Source of the DNA: an uncultured Lentibacter sp.
Lineage (GTDB): Bacteria; Pseudomonadota; Alphaproteobacteria; Rhodobacterales; Rhodobacteraceae
NCBI RefSeq assembly: GCF_937123735.1
Contig: NZ_CAKZKL010000026.1
Span: 1 to 64,000 of the forward strand
DNA: 64,000 nt
Direction: 5' to 3'
In this document: one piece after another, positions 52,400 through 61,615 of the stretch
Layout: each line of letters starts with the position of its first letter
How positions within the stretch are numbered: position 1 is the first letter of the stretch
Notes under the pieces: model-generated
What the model was told of the DNA's origin: nothing
Databases searched by the model: none
Seen by the model: the letters and a program-made list of their open reading frames with translations, nothing else
Program-made: the position numbers and the translations under genes

Positions 52400-53926
52400 T
52401 TAGCGCAGGCGTTGGCCGTTGGCGCGCAGGTGGCCATCCTTGGTGACTTCGACTTTGGAGGTGAGCCTGTCTTCGCCCGCGGCGGGCACAGCAAAAAGCG
52501 CCAGCATCATGCGGGCCCCTGTGGCTTGCGCCTCGTCCAACAGGCCCATGCTGACGAGTTTGTCCATGAGGGTGGTGGCTCCCGCCAGCTCAAGGTCAAC
52601 CGCGCCTGTGGGGCGGGGTATGCCGGGGATTGTCTCCATGTCGCTGTTGTCAAAGGTGAAGGCGCCTGTGCCTGTGAGGGCCGCGCCGGCGAGGCTGAGT
52701 TTGAGCGTGTTGAGATCAAGCGTATGCAGCTCGGCGGGCTTTGTGGCGCCTGTCTCCAGCGCGGTGAGGCCTGCGGGGTCGAGGATGTCAGAGAGCAGCT
52801 TGGCCTTGCCGGACAGCTCAAGGTGTAGTGTGGCGGGGTCGCGCGGGAGCTGGGCTGTCGGGTCGATCAGGCTCCAGAGCTTTTCGGAGGTTGTGAGCGC
52901 GCTCAGCTCGATGGTGAGGCCGTAAGTTTGCGTTTCTGGCGATGGGACAATGGGCATGGCGAGGGCAAACGCGCTTTTGGCGGCGTTGAGCTCGACGGGG
53001 AAGGGGGTTTGGCTGCTTGTCATCGTTGATGTGAGGCCCTGCACCGCGCCACTGTAGCTGAGGCCGCTCGCGCCCAGCGCCATTTTGAGCAGGCCGCTGT
53101 CGGAGGAAAAAGTGCCGATGGTTTGCTGGCCATTCTCTGTGATGTCGATGTGGGTGTTGCCGCCGGTGTGGCCAAAGCTGCCCTCAAAGGTGAAGCCTGC
53201 TTTGAGCATGGAGGAGGTGTTTGCGACATCAAACCCGCCAGTGGGGTAAGCGCCTGTGCCGAGGAATGTGAAGGCGTTGAGCGTGCCTGACAGTGCGAAG
53301 CGGTCTTCTGCGCGGGTGCTTTCGGGGGGCTGGATATCGACGGTGTAGGCGAGTGTATCGGCGGTGAAATCCTGCACGATGTCGCGCAGGCTGCCGACCT
53401 TCATGGTGGTGCTGCCGGCGATGTTGGACAGGGACATTCCGAGTGTGCCGATGTCGACGGGCTTGCCCTCGATGACCAGCTCGCTCAGGGTCATATCGAG
53501 CGCGCTGGCGGTGTAGCTGTAGCGCATATTGCTGGCGCTGCCCGAAACTCTCATGGAGAGGTCGGTGGTGTCATAGGTGAGGGCACCGGAGACATCGGCC
53601 TCGCCCTCGTCTGAAATGCTGAAGGCGATGGGCAGGGTTTTGGGGAGGCTGATCTCAACCGTGCCGTTGGAGAGGTTGGTCAGAGACATTTCGCCCATGT
53701 TGATCTCGATCTGGACGTCCTCCTCGGGGAGGGGCATCGACATGACGAGACCGGTGATTGTGAGCGTGTCGCCAGAGGTGGCCTCGCTGCCCTGCACCGA
53801 ATAGCCGAAGCCTTGCATGGCGCTCTTCCATTCGCTCCAGACCTCTTGCGCGGTGATATCGGCGAGGGCGGGGGCGCTGGTGAGCGCAAGCAAAGAGCTG
53901 CTGAGAAGGAGTTTACGGGCGAACAT
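52400..53926 (-). CDS. DUF2125 domain periplasmic protein
   Basis: A 508-aa exported protein: the signal peptide MFARKLLLSSSLLALTSAPALA precedes ADITAQEVWSEWKSAMQGFGY, which I recognise as the DUF2125 family of alphaproteobacteria. The mature protein is a long series of beta strands rich in Ser/Thr/Gly and low in Cys. The function is unknown. The ATG at 53926 has AAAGGT upstream and starts the signal peptide; the open frame runs 20 codons further without a signal. Confidence 0.82.
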   Translation of the reverse strand: MFARKLLLSSSLLALTSAPALADITAQEVWSEWKSAMQGFGYSVQGSEATSGDTLTITGLVMSMPLPEEDVQIEINMGEMSLTNLSNGTVEISLPKTLPIAFSISDEGEADVSGALTYDTTDLSMRVSGSASNMRYSYTASALDMTLSELVIEGKPVDIGTLGMSLSNIAGSTTMKVGSLRDIVQDFTADTLAYTVDIQPPESTRAEDRFALSGTLNAFTFLGTGAYPTGGFDVANTSSMLKAGFTFEGSFGHTGGNTHIDITENGQQTIGTFSSDSGLLKMALGASGLSYSGAVQGLTSTMTSSQTPFPVELNAAKSAFALAMPIVPSPETQTYGLTIELSALTTSEKLWSLIDPTAQLPRDPATLHLELSGKAKLLSDILDPAGLTALETGATKPAELHTLDLNTLKLSLAGAALTGTGAFTFDNSDMETIPGIPRPTGAVDLELAGATTLMDKLVSMGLLDEAQATGARMMLALFAVPAAGEDRLTSKVEVTKDGHLRANGQRLR

Positions 53927-54049
53927 GGGAAACCTTTCTGAACTGCGGCCTGCCGGCAATGTTTGTTTTGCTGCAAAGCAGATCAAGGGTGATCTGTCTG
54001 GACGTTAGCTTAGCAGAGCTTTACCACTGTTGAAAAACAGGAGGATGAC

Positions 54050-54802
54050 ATGGCGGATGTAACCGGCAAAACTGTGCTTATCACCGGCGCGAGCCGCGGG
54101 ATTGGCGAGGCCACGGCCCGGCTGTTTGCCCAAAAGGGCGCGCATGTGGTTTTGACGGCGCGCAGCGCAGCGGTGATTGACGAGATCGCGCGCGACATTG
54201 GCGAGAACGCCATGGCGGTTGCCTGTGATGTGGCGAATTACGGCGATATGCGCAACGCTGTGGAGCACGCTGTGGGCCGCTTTGGCGGGATCGACATCCT
54301 GATTGGCAATGCAGGCGTGATCGAGCCTGTGGCGATGCTCGCCGAGAGCGACCCAGCCGCCTGGGGCCAGGCCATCGATATCAACCTGAAGGGGGTTTAC
54401 CACGGAATGCGCGCTGTGATGCCGCATATGCTTGAGCAGGGGCACGGCACGATCATCACCATCAGCTCTGGCGCGGCGCACAACGCGCTGGAAGGCTGGA
54501 GCCATTATTGCGCCTCCAAGGCGGGTGCGGCCATGATGACCAAGGCGGCGCATGTGGAAGGCGCGGGCCACGGGCTGCGGGTGATGGGGCTTTCGCCCGG
54601 CACGGTGGCCACGCAGATGCAGCGCGAGATCAAGGCGAGCGGTGTGAACCCTGTGAGCCAGATGAGCTGGGAGGACCATATCCCCGCAGAGTGGCCGGCG
54701 CGCGCGCTTTTGTGGATGTGCGGGCCAGAGGCCGATGGGCACCTTGGGCAGGAACTGGCCCTGCGCGACGAGGCGCTGCGCCGGAAGGTGGGCCTGATAT
54801 GA
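54050..54802 (+). CDS. short-chain dehydrogenase/reductase
   Basis: A 250-aa classical SDR: TGASRGIGEATARLF (NAD(P) site), GNAG in LIGNAGVIEP, ISSGAAHNALEGWSHYCASKAG with the Ser-Tyr-Lys triad, and LSPGTVATQM. The substrate is unknown. Its stop overlaps the crotonase gene by 4 bp (ATGA), suggesting the two act on related acyl or carbonyl compounds. Confidence 0.92.
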   Translation: MADVTGKTVLITGASRGIGEATARLFAQKGAHVVLTARSAAVIDEIARDIGENAMAVACDVANYGDMRNAVEHAVGRFGGIDILIGNAGVIEPVAMLAESDPAAWGQAIDINLKGVYHGMRAVMPHMLEQGHGTIITISSGAAHNALEGWSHYCASKAGAAMMTKAAHVEGAGHGLRVMGLSPGTVATQMQREIKASGVNPVSQMSWEDHIPAEWPARALLWMCGPEADGHLGQELALRDEALRRKVGLI

Positions 54803-55404
54803 TTACCCTCACAAAAGACGGAGCACTCTGGGTTGTGTCTCTAAACCGCCCTGAAAAGGCCAATTCGCTCACGGCGGCCATGCTGGAAGAGCTCTGCGAG
54901 ATTGTCGAAGGTGCGGGCGCGGCGCGGGTGCTTGTGCTCACAGGGGAGGGCAAGGTTTTTTCCGCCGGAGCCGACCTTGACGAGGCGCGCGCAGGGCTGG
55001 CTACCTCGCCGCTCTGGGAGCGGCTTTCAGGCGCGGTGGCGGCTTTTGAGGGGCTCAGCATTGCCGCGCTCAACGGCACGCTGGCGGGCGGGGCCATGGG
55101 CATGGCGCTGGCCTGTGACATCAGGCTGGCTGTGCCTGCGGCCAAGTTTTTCTACCCAGTGATGAAGCTCGGCTTTCTGCCGCAACCCTCGGACCCGGCG
55201 CGGATGCGTGCGCTTATTGGCCCGGCGCGCGCCAAGCTGGTGCTGATGGGCGGGCAAAAGATATTGGCCGAGGAGGCGCTGGCCTATGGGCTGATTGACC
55301 GGATCGTTGCGCCTGACGCGCTGTTGGAGCAGGCGCGGGACATCGCCGCTGATGTTTTGGCGGCAAAACCCGAGATTATCAGCGGCATCAAGCGGATGAT
55401 TTGA
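54799..55404 (+). CDS. enoyl-CoA hydratase/isomerase (crotonase) family protein, short
   Basis: A 201-aa protein with the crotonase core: VSLNRPEKANSLTAAM, the first oxyanion-hole segment FSAGADLDEA and the second LNGTLAGGAMGMALACDIRL. It is about 55 residues shorter than typical hydratases and lacks the C-terminal trimerisation helices; the ending EIISGIKRMI is clean, not a frameshift. The usual catalytic acid (Glu) at the second site is replaced by a GFLPQPSDPARM segment, so the reaction is uncertain. It overlaps the convergent SpoIIAA-like gene by 17 bp. Confidence 0.82.
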   Translation: MITLTKDGALWVVSLNRPEKANSLTAAMLEELCEIVEGAGAARVLVLTGEGKVFSAGADLDEARAGLATSPLWERLSGAVAAFEGLSIAALNGTLAGGAMGMALACDIRLAVPAAKFFYPVMKLGFLPQPSDPARMRALIGPARAKLVLMGGQKILAEEALAYGLIDRIVAPDALLEQARDIAADVLAAKPEIISGIKRMI

Positions 55405-55753
55405 CCCAGTCGCGCGCTTCTTCAAGCTCGGCCAGGTCAAACATGCGCAGCTTGGTTGAGATAAAATAGCCAGCGGCCTTTGTGAGCGGGCTGATCCAGC
55501 CGATATCAGACACGACGGCCACGCGCCGGATATGTTTGATATTGGCGATGTCAAACTTGAGGCCCGGCCAGATGATTGAGGGGTCAAAGCCTGTGAAGCT
55601 TTCGATCACCTCAATGAAGTTGACGGTGCCATGTTTGTCGATGAAGGCCTGCATGGGCGCGAGCGCCTTGTCATAGTCTTCGCGGGTGATATGGCCTGAA
55701 ACCGTGATTGTGGCGGTTTTTGTGTTGTCGTCTTCGGCGTAGATCAGGGGCAT
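55388..55753 (-). CDS. STAS/SpoIIAA-like domain protein
   Basis: A 121-aa protein starting MPLIYAEDDNTKTATITVSGHITREDYDKAL, with FIEVIESFTGFDPS and VSDIGWISPLTKAAGYF. This is the SpoIIAA-like fold with an STAS-type topology, without the phosphorylatable serine of true anti-anti-sigma factors. The function is unknown. The 3' end overlaps the crotonase gene. Confidence 0.82.
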   Translation of the reverse strand: MPLIYAEDDNTKTATITVSGHITREDYDKALAPMQAFIDKHGTVNFIEVIESFTGFDPSIIWPGLKFDIANIKHIRRVAVVSDIGWISPLTKAAGYFISTKLRMFDLAELEEARDWVKSSA

Positions 55754-55906
55754 GTCGGGCCCTCCTTCCTAGGGCATATATAGCAGAGCTGTTCTGTGCG
55801 CTCTTTGCGCTGGCGCAAGTTTGCTGGTCTGGCTCTGCTCAGTTGTAAAATTTGTCTGAACGGGGCATTAGCCATAGCTGTGGACGAGTTATCGGGGAAA
55901 GTGGAC

Positions 55907-57220
55907 ATGGACGGGCAACCAGAGATCATCACCATGGCGATGGGCTATTTGAACCAAGGCTGGGCGCTGGCGCAGGGCTGGCTTTTGAGCCCTGCGGCCT
56001 GGTCGCAGTTTGCCTTGCTGATTGTGGCTTATCTTTTGGCGGTTCTGGCGGCGCGGATGCTGCGGCCCAAGCTTGCCGCGCTGCTCACGCCCGAGGCCAC
56101 GCAGCAGAACATGCTGGCCAATGCGCGGCGCTGGCTTCTGGTGTTTATCCCGTTGATGCTGCCGCTTCTGGCCTATGTGTTTACCGCTGTAGGCGAAAGT
56201 GTGGTGCGCTCGCTGTTTGATTCGGGCGCTGTGATTGCCTTTGGCAAGCGGGTGTTTCTCTTCCTCGCTGCGCGCATTCTGGTGCGCGAGATCTTGAGCG
56301 ACCCGTTTTTGAGGCTCTTGGGGCGCTATGTGTTGATCCCTGTGATGGCGCTTTATGCGATCGGTTTGCTGGATTTTGTCAGCCTCAAGCTGAGCGAAAC
56401 CGTGATCAGCCTTGGCAACATCAGCTTCTCGCTCATGTCGATCGTGCGCGGGCTGATTGCCGGCTCGATCCTGTTCTGGCTGGGGCGCTGGTCAAACGAT
56501 CAGTCGAGCGCCTTCATTGAAAAGCAGCAGGAGATGCGCCCCGCCACGCGCACGCTGGCGGCCAAGACAGCCGAGCTTATGATCTTTGGTGTGGCCTTTT
56601 TGTTGCTGATGAACATCATGGGCATATCGCTCACCTCGCTGGCGGTGCTGGGTGGTGCGATTGGTGTGGGCCTCGGCTTTGGCCTCCAGAAGATTGCATC
56701 CAATTTCATCTCCGGTGTGATCCTGCTTGTTGAGGGGCAGGCAACCGTGGGCGACTATGTCGAGCTGGACGGTGGCGAGGCGGGCAAGATCGTGAAGATG
56801 ACAGCGCGTGCGGCCATATTAGAGACGTTTGATGGCCGCTGGATTGTGGTTCCCAACGAAGATTTTATCACCACGCGGGTGGTGAACTACTCGGATGCCG
56901 GCAGTGCCAACCGCTATGAGGCGCCCTTCTCGGTGAGCTATGACACCGATATCAACCTTGTGCCTGACATTGTTGAGGCGGCTGTGGCCAAGCACCCCAA
57001 GGTGTTGGCCAAGCCCTATCCGCCCGATTGCGAGCTGCGCGGCTTTGGCGACAGCGGCGTGGATTTTGCCGTTGAGTTCTGGGTCAACGGGCTGGACGAC
57101 GGCGAGAACAAGTTCACCTCCGATGTGCTCTTCCTCATTTGGAACGCGCTCAAGGACAACGGCATCACCATCCCCTATCCGCACCGTGTTGTGGAACTGC
57201 ACGACAAGCGGCAAGGGTGA
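55907..57220 (+). CDS. small-conductance mechanosensitive channel (MscS family)
   Basis: A 437-aa channel with about six membrane segments. The pore-lining helix region is GGAIGVGLGFGLQKIASNFI, followed by the beta domain VEGQATVGDYVELDGGEAG and VPNEDFITTRVVNYS. It protects cells in hypoosmotic shock. I set the start at 55907 (MDGQPEIITMAMGY) with GGGGAAAG upstream; a longer frame to 55796 would add a second hydrophobic stretch and is possible. The stop overlaps the flavoprotein start (GTGA). Confidence 0.92.
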   Translation: MDGQPEIITMAMGYLNQGWALAQGWLLSPAAWSQFALLIVAYLLAVLAARMLRPKLAALLTPEATQQNMLANARRWLLVFIPLMLPLLAYVFTAVGESVVRSLFDSGAVIAFGKRVFLFLAARILVREILSDPFLRLLGRYVLIPVMALYAIGLLDFVSLKLSETVISLGNISFSLMSIVRGLIAGSILFWLGRWSNDQSSAFIEKQQEMRPATRTLAAKTAELMIFGVAFLLLMNIMGISLTSLAVLGGAIGVGLGFGLQKIASNFISGVILLVEGQATVGDYVELDGGEAGKIVKMTARAAILETFDGRWIVVPNEDFITTRVVNYSDAGSANRYEAPFSVSYDTDINLVPDIVEAAVAKHPKVLAKPYPPDCELRGFGDSGVDFAVEFWVNGLDDGENKFTSDVLFLIWNALKDNGITIPYPHRVVELHDKRQG

Positions 57221-58347
57221 AGCGCGCCCTTGTCATAGGGGCGGGCCCAGCGGGGCTGATGGCCGCCGAAGAGATGGCGCGCGCGGGGCTGCATGTGACG
57301 GTGGCCGAGGCCAAGCCCAGCGTGGCGCGCAAGTTTCTCATGGCGGGGAAGTCGGGGCTCAACATCACGAAAGATCAGCCCTTCGAGGCTTTTGTTGCAG
57401 CCTATGAGCAGCCTGCCCTGCGCCCGATGCTGGAAGCTTTTGGGCCTGCGCAGGTGATAGCCTGGGCCGAAGCGCTGGAGCAGGAGGTCTTTACCGGCAG
57501 CTCCGGGCGCGTGTTTCCCAAGGCGATGAAGGCCTCGCCGCTTCTGCGCGCCTGGCTTGCAAGGTTGGCGGCGCTGGGCGTTGACATCAAGACGCGCCAC
57601 CGCTGGCTGGGCGGGCAGAGCTTTGATACGCCTACGGGGCAGGTTGCGCTTGCCGCCGATGTCACCGTGCTGGCCATGGGCGGCGCAAGCTGGGCAAGGC
57701 TCGGCTCCGATGGCGCCTGGGTCGCGCAGATGCCCGATCTTGTCGCGCCGTTCCAGCCCGCCAACATGGGCTTTGCTGTGGCGTGGTCGCGCCACATGGA
57801 GCCGCTGTTTGGCGCGCCTGTGAAGCCGGTCGCGCTGCGGGCTGGCGGGATCAAGCATCGTGGCGAATTTGTCGTCTCGCGGCGCGGGCTGGAAGGCAGC
57901 GGCATCTATGCTGTCTCTAAAGTGATGCGCGAAGGCGCGCCGCTCTGGCTGGACCTGATGCCAGACGTGACGCTTCAACAGATCGAGTCCCGCCTCGCAA
58001 AAGCGGGCAAACAGAGCCTGCCCAATGCGCTCAAACGGCTGAAGCTTGACCCTGTGAAGCGCGCGCTTTTCTTCGAGTTCGGCAAGGATAGAGACACATC
58101 TGTTGCCCAAACGCTCAAAAACCTGCCCATCGCCCACGCGGGCCCAAGGCCGATGGACGAGGCGATCTCCACAGCCGGTGGCTTACGCTTTGAGGCGCTC
58201 ACCGAAGGCCTCATGCTCAAAAGCCAGCCCAACATCTTTGCCGCCGGCGAAATGCTCGATTGGGAAGCCCCCACAGGCGGCTATCTCATCACAGCCTGCC
58301 TCGCCACAGGCAAATGGGCCGGCCGGCACGCGGCTCAAGCGGCCTAG
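57217..58347 (+). CDS. NAD(P)/FAD-dependent oxidoreductase, TIGR03862/HI0933-like
   Basis: A 376-aa flavoprotein. FAD binding is at ALVIGAGPAGLMAAEEMARAG; KSGLNITKD, SSGRVFPKAMKASP and the late ISTAGGLRFEALTEGLML and FAAGEMLDWEAPTGGYLIT are the HI0933/BaiN family marks. The reaction is not known. The start is a GTG overlapping the mscS stop, so the two genes are coupled; the in-frame ATG upstream lies inside mscS and is not used. The stop is directly followed by a stacked-hairpin element. Confidence 0.87.
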   Translation: MKRALVIGAGPAGLMAAEEMARAGLHVTVAEAKPSVARKFLMAGKSGLNITKDQPFEAFVAAYEQPALRPMLEAFGPAQVIAWAEALEQEVFTGSSGRVFPKAMKASPLLRAWLARLAALGVDIKTRHRWLGGQSFDTPTGQVALAADVTVLAMGGASWARLGSDGAWVAQMPDLVAPFQPANMGFAVAWSRHMEPLFGAPVKPVALRAGGIKHRGEFVVSRRGLEGSGIYAVSKVMREGAPLWLDLMPDVTLQQIESRLAKAGKQSLPNALKRLKLDPVKRALFFEFGKDRDTSVAQTLKNLPIAHAGPRPMDEAISTAGGLRFEALTEGLMLKSQPNIFAAGEMLDWEAPTGGYLITACLATGKWAGRHAAQAA

Positions 58348-58489
58348 CCCTTTTTTATTGCCTCAAATATCCCACCGATTCCGCGCAGCGAGTGCGCTCT
58401 ATCGGTCATCGCGTTTGCTGCGCAAACTGCTTGGGGGGTCCGGGGGGAGCAGCGCTCCCCCCGGCGGGTCGGATTGTGCGCAGCACAAT
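58348..58489 (-). repeat. stacked-hairpin element, copy 3 (reverse orientation)
   Basis: Read on the minus strand: ATTGTGC-NNN-GCACAAT (58473-58489), an 11-bp CCGGGGGGAGC-AGC-GCTCCCCCCGG hairpin (58440-58464), GTTTGC-TGC-GCAAAC (58413-58427), then ATATTTGAGGCAATAA (within 58348-58373). The tail matches copy 1 closely and begins directly after the flavoprotein stop codon at 58345-58347. It fills the convergent gap before polA. Confidence 0.78.
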
Positions 58490-58499
58490 TCGAAATGAG

Positions 58500-61295
58500 T
58501 TAATGCGCCTCGGCCCAGTTTGCGCCTTGCCCGGCATCGACCACAAGCTGCACGTCGATCTTCACCGCCGGTTCGGCGGCGCCTTCCATAACCTCGCGGG
58601 CGCGGGCGATTGTTTCCTCGACAGCGCCATCTTCGACCTCGAACAGGAGTTCGTCGTGCACCTGCAAGAGCATCTTTGCGGGCAAGTCTGCAATCGCCTC
58701 TGGCATGCGGATCATGGCGCGGCGGATGATGTCGGCGGCGGTGCCCTGGATGGGCGCGTTGATGGCGGCGCGTTTGGCAAAGCCGGCGCGCGGGCCTTTG
58801 GCGGCGATCTCCGGGGTGTGGATCTTGCGGCCGAAAAGCGTCTCTACATAACCGTGACTTTTGGCAAATTCGGTTGTGGCGTCCATATAGGCCCGGATGC
58901 CGGGGAAGCGTTCGAAGTAGCGGTCGATGAAGCCCTGCGCCTCGCCGCGCGGGATGCGCAGGTTGCGCGCGAGGCCAAAGCCCGAGATGCCGTAGATCAC
59001 GCCGAAGTTGATCGCCTTGGCGCGGCGGCGGATGTCGGGGGTCATCTCCTCCAGCGGCACATCGAAGATTTCCGAGGCGGTCATGGCGTGGATGTCGTGC
59101 CCGTCGCGGAAGGCCTGTTTGAGCGTGTCGATCCCTGCGATATGGGCGAGGATGCGCAGCTCGATCTGGCTATAGTCAAGCGCGATGAGTGTTTTGCCCT
59201 CTTCGGCGACAAAGGCTTCGCGGATGCGGCGGCCTTCCTCGCTGCGGATCGGGATGTTTTGCAGGTTCGGATCGGACGAGGCGAGGCGCCCGGTGTTGGC
59301 CCCTGTTTGCACATAGGAGGTGTGCACGCGGCCTGTTTCGGGGTTGATGTGGTCTTGCAGCGCGTCGGTGTAGGTGCTTTTGAGCTTGGAGAGCTGGCGC
59401 CAGTCCAGCACGCGCGCGGGCAGTTCGTGTTCTGTGGCCAGTTCTTCGAGCACATCGGCGCCCGTGGCGTAAGCGCCTGTTTTGCCCCGTTTGCCGCCTT
59501 CTATGCCCATCTCGTCAAACAGGATTTCGCCCAGTTGTTTGGGGCTGCCCACGTTGAAGCTGCGGCCGGCAAGCGCGTGAATTTCGGCCTCCAGCCCGGC
59601 CATTTTCTGCGCGAAAGCGTTGGACATGCGTGACAGCGTGTCACGATCCACCTTGATGCCGTGCATCTCCATTTGCGCCAGCACGGGCACAAGCGGGCGC
59701 TCCAGCCGTTCGTAGACGGAGGTGACCTTCTGGGCGTGCAGCTGTGGTTTGAAGAGCTGCCAGAGACGCAGGGTGATGTCGGCATCTTCGGCGGCATATG
59801 TCACGGCGTCCTCAATGGCGACGCGGTCAAATGTGATGGCCGATTTGCCGCCGCCAAGGAGCGACTTGATCGGGATCGGCGTGTGGCCGAGGTAGCGCTC
59901 GGAGAGCGTGTCCATGCCGTGTCCGTGCTCGCCTGCGTGCAGTGCGTAGGACATGAGCATGGTGTCATCCATGGGGGCGATATTCAGGCCGTAGCGTTTG
60001 AGCATCTTGGCGTCATATTTCATGTTCTGCCCGATCTTGAGCACCGAGGGGTCCTCCAGGAGCGGTTTGAGCAGGGACAGGCACTGTTCCAGCGGCATTT
60101 GCCCTTCTGTCAGCTCGTTTGTGCCAAAGAGCTGACCTTCTTCGCCCTCTTTATGCGCGAGCGGGATGTAGCAGGCATGGCCCGCCTCCACGCAGAGCGA
60201 AATGCCGACAAGGTCGGCGCGCATTTCGTCAAGGCCGGTGGTTTCGGTATCCACCGCCACATAGCCGCGGGCGCGGGCCTTGGCGATCCAGGCTTCCAGC
60301 GCTTCGGCTGTGTTGACCTTCTCGTAGGTTGCTGCGCCAAAGGCGGGGGCTTCGGGCGCGCCTGCGGGGGCGGCGGGGGCGTCTGGCTCCACGATCTCGG
60401 GGGCCTCTGCGCCAAGCTGGTCGGCGATCCGCTTGGAGAGCGTGCGAAACTCCATTTCGGCGAGGAAGCTCAGGAGCGTGTCTGGGTCGGGGTCTTGCAC
60501 CTCGAGGTCATCAAGCGTGAAGGTCAGCGGCGTTGCGCAATCGAGCTGCACGAGGCGTTTGGACAGTTCGATCTGGGCGCGGTGTTCGATGAGGGTTTCG
60601 CGGCGCTTGGGCTGTTTGATTTCGCTGGCGCGGTCGAGCAGCTCTTCGAGGCTGCCGTATTCGTTGATCAGCAGCGCGGCGGTTTTGATGCCGATGCCGG
60701 GCGCGCCGGGAACGTTATCAACCGAGTCACCGGCGAGCGCCTGCACATCGACAACGCGCTCGGGGTAGACGCCGAATTTTTCATGCACGCCGTCGCGGTC
60801 GATCCGGCGGTTTTTCATCGCGTCGAGCATTTCGACACCGCCGCCGACAAGCTGCATGAGGTCTTTGTCGGAGCTGATGATTGTGACGCGCCCGCCAGCC
60901 TCGCGCGCCTGAACCGCAAGTGTCGCGATCATGTCGTCGGCTTCGTAGCCCTCAAGCTCTTTGCAGGCGATGTTGAACGCCTCGGTGGCGCGGCGGGTGA
61001 GCGGCATTTGCGGGCGCAGATCTTCGGGCATGGCCTCGCGGTTGGCTTTGTAGAGCTCATACATATCGTTGCGGAAGGTGTGGGAGCCTTTGTCAAAGAT
61101 CACGGCGACATGTGTGGGCGCGTCGGGGCCTGTGTTGCCCTCAACGTAGCGGTGCAGCATGTTGCAAAAGCCAGCGACCGCGCCGATGGGCAGGCCATCG
61201 GACTTGCGGGTGAGCGGGGGCAGCGCGTGATAGGCGCGGAAGATGAAGGCGGAACCGTCGATCAGATGAAGGTGGCAGCCTTTGCCGAATGTCAT
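58500..61295 (-). CDS. polA: DNA polymerase I
   Basis: A 931-aa full-length Pol I. The 5'-3' exonuclease domain (to about residue 290) has LHLIDGSAFIFRAYHALP and DVQALAGDSVDNVPGAPGIG. The 3'-5' exonuclease is intact, with VDTETTGLDEM and TYAAEDADITLRLW. The polymerase domain shows motif A LDYSQIELRILAHIAG, motif B RRRAKAINFGVIYGISGFG and motif C LLQVHDELLFEVE. The ATG at 61295 follows GGGGAGA and starts MTFGKGCHLHLIDG; the frame is open 13 codons upstream without support. Confidence 0.98.
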   Translation of the reverse strand: MTFGKGCHLHLIDGSAFIFRAYHALPPLTRKSDGLPIGAVAGFCNMLHRYVEGNTGPDAPTHVAVIFDKGSHTFRNDMYELYKANREAMPEDLRPQMPLTRRATEAFNIACKELEGYEADDMIATLAVQAREAGGRVTIISSDKDLMQLVGGGVEMLDAMKNRRIDRDGVHEKFGVYPERVVDVQALAGDSVDNVPGAPGIGIKTAALLINEYGSLEELLDRASEIKQPKRRETLIEHRAQIELSKRLVQLDCATPLTFTLDDLEVQDPDPDTLLSFLAEMEFRTLSKRIADQLGAEAPEIVEPDAPAAPAGAPEAPAFGAATYEKVNTAEALEAWIAKARARGYVAVDTETTGLDEMRADLVGISLCVEAGHACYIPLAHKEGEEGQLFGTNELTEGQMPLEQCLSLLKPLLEDPSVLKIGQNMKYDAKMLKRYGLNIAPMDDTMLMSYALHAGEHGHGMDTLSERYLGHTPIPIKSLLGGGKSAITFDRVAIEDAVTYAAEDADITLRLWQLFKPQLHAQKVTSVYERLERPLVPVLAQMEMHGIKVDRDTLSRMSNAFAQKMAGLEAEIHALAGRSFNVGSPKQLGEILFDEMGIEGGKRGKTGAYATGADVLEELATEHELPARVLDWRQLSKLKSTYTDALQDHINPETGRVHTSYVQTGANTGRLASSDPNLQNIPIRSEEGRRIREAFVAEEGKTLIALDYSQIELRILAHIAGIDTLKQAFRDGHDIHAMTASEIFDVPLEEMTPDIRRRAKAINFGVIYGISGFGLARNLRIPRGEAQGFIDRYFERFPGIRAYMDATTEFAKSHGYVETLFGRKIHTPEIAAKGPRAGFAKRAAINAPIQGTAADIIRRAMIRMPEAIADLPAKMLLQVHDELLFEVEDGAVEETIARAREVMEGAAEPAVKIDVQLVVDAGQGANWAEAH

Positions 61296-61360
61296 GCGCG
61301 TGTCTCCCCATAGGTCTGGGCTATGGTTTGCCACGTTGCGCGCCGCGCTTAAAGGGGATT

Positions 61361-61537
61361 ATCGCCCAGCCCGAATAGCACCGCAGGTGCCGGGCTATCG
61401 CCTGACCGCCCCGTCGGGCTGGCGATTTGGCAAAGTGTGGCGCGCCTCATTATTGGCGCGCGGGCTTGGCAGAGATAAAGTGCTTCGAAGGAGTGTTGTT
61501 CGCCATCCCGCGGTCAGGCGATGGCCCAACACTCTGG
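61361..61537. repeat. cluster of nested inverted repeats upstream of polA
   Basis: Within the roughly 320-bp gap between polA and the zinc-finger gene: GGGCTATCGCCTGACCGC (61392-61409) is repeated inverted with one mismatch at 61510-61527; ATCGCCCAGCCCGA (61361-61374) pairs with TCGGGCTGGCGAT (61414-61426); GCGCGCC/GGCGCGC (61440-61461) and GAGTGTTG/CAACACTC (61491-61534) are further hairpins. The rest of the gap holds no gene I can support; the polA promoter must lie here. Confidence 0.65.
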
Positions 61538-61565
61538 CGGGGGCAAAGGAACAGCTACTTGGGCC

Positions 61566-61590
61566 AAAAAAAGGCCGCCCGTGGGCGACC
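61566..61590 (-). terminator. intrinsic terminator after the zinc-finger gene
   Basis: On the minus strand GGTCGCCC, a very short loop, and GGGCGGCC (8 bp including one GU pair) are followed by seven Ts. It ends the small gene at 61616-61789, about 25 bp past its stop. Confidence 0.85.
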
Positions 61591-61615
61591 CGTTTCTTGC
61601 GCAATGTTTTGTGGC

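Noticed and set aside
59661..61313. 550-codon open frame on the plus strand
   Set aside because: It is antisense to polA, whose motifs are all intact; no motif or ribosome-binding site supports it.
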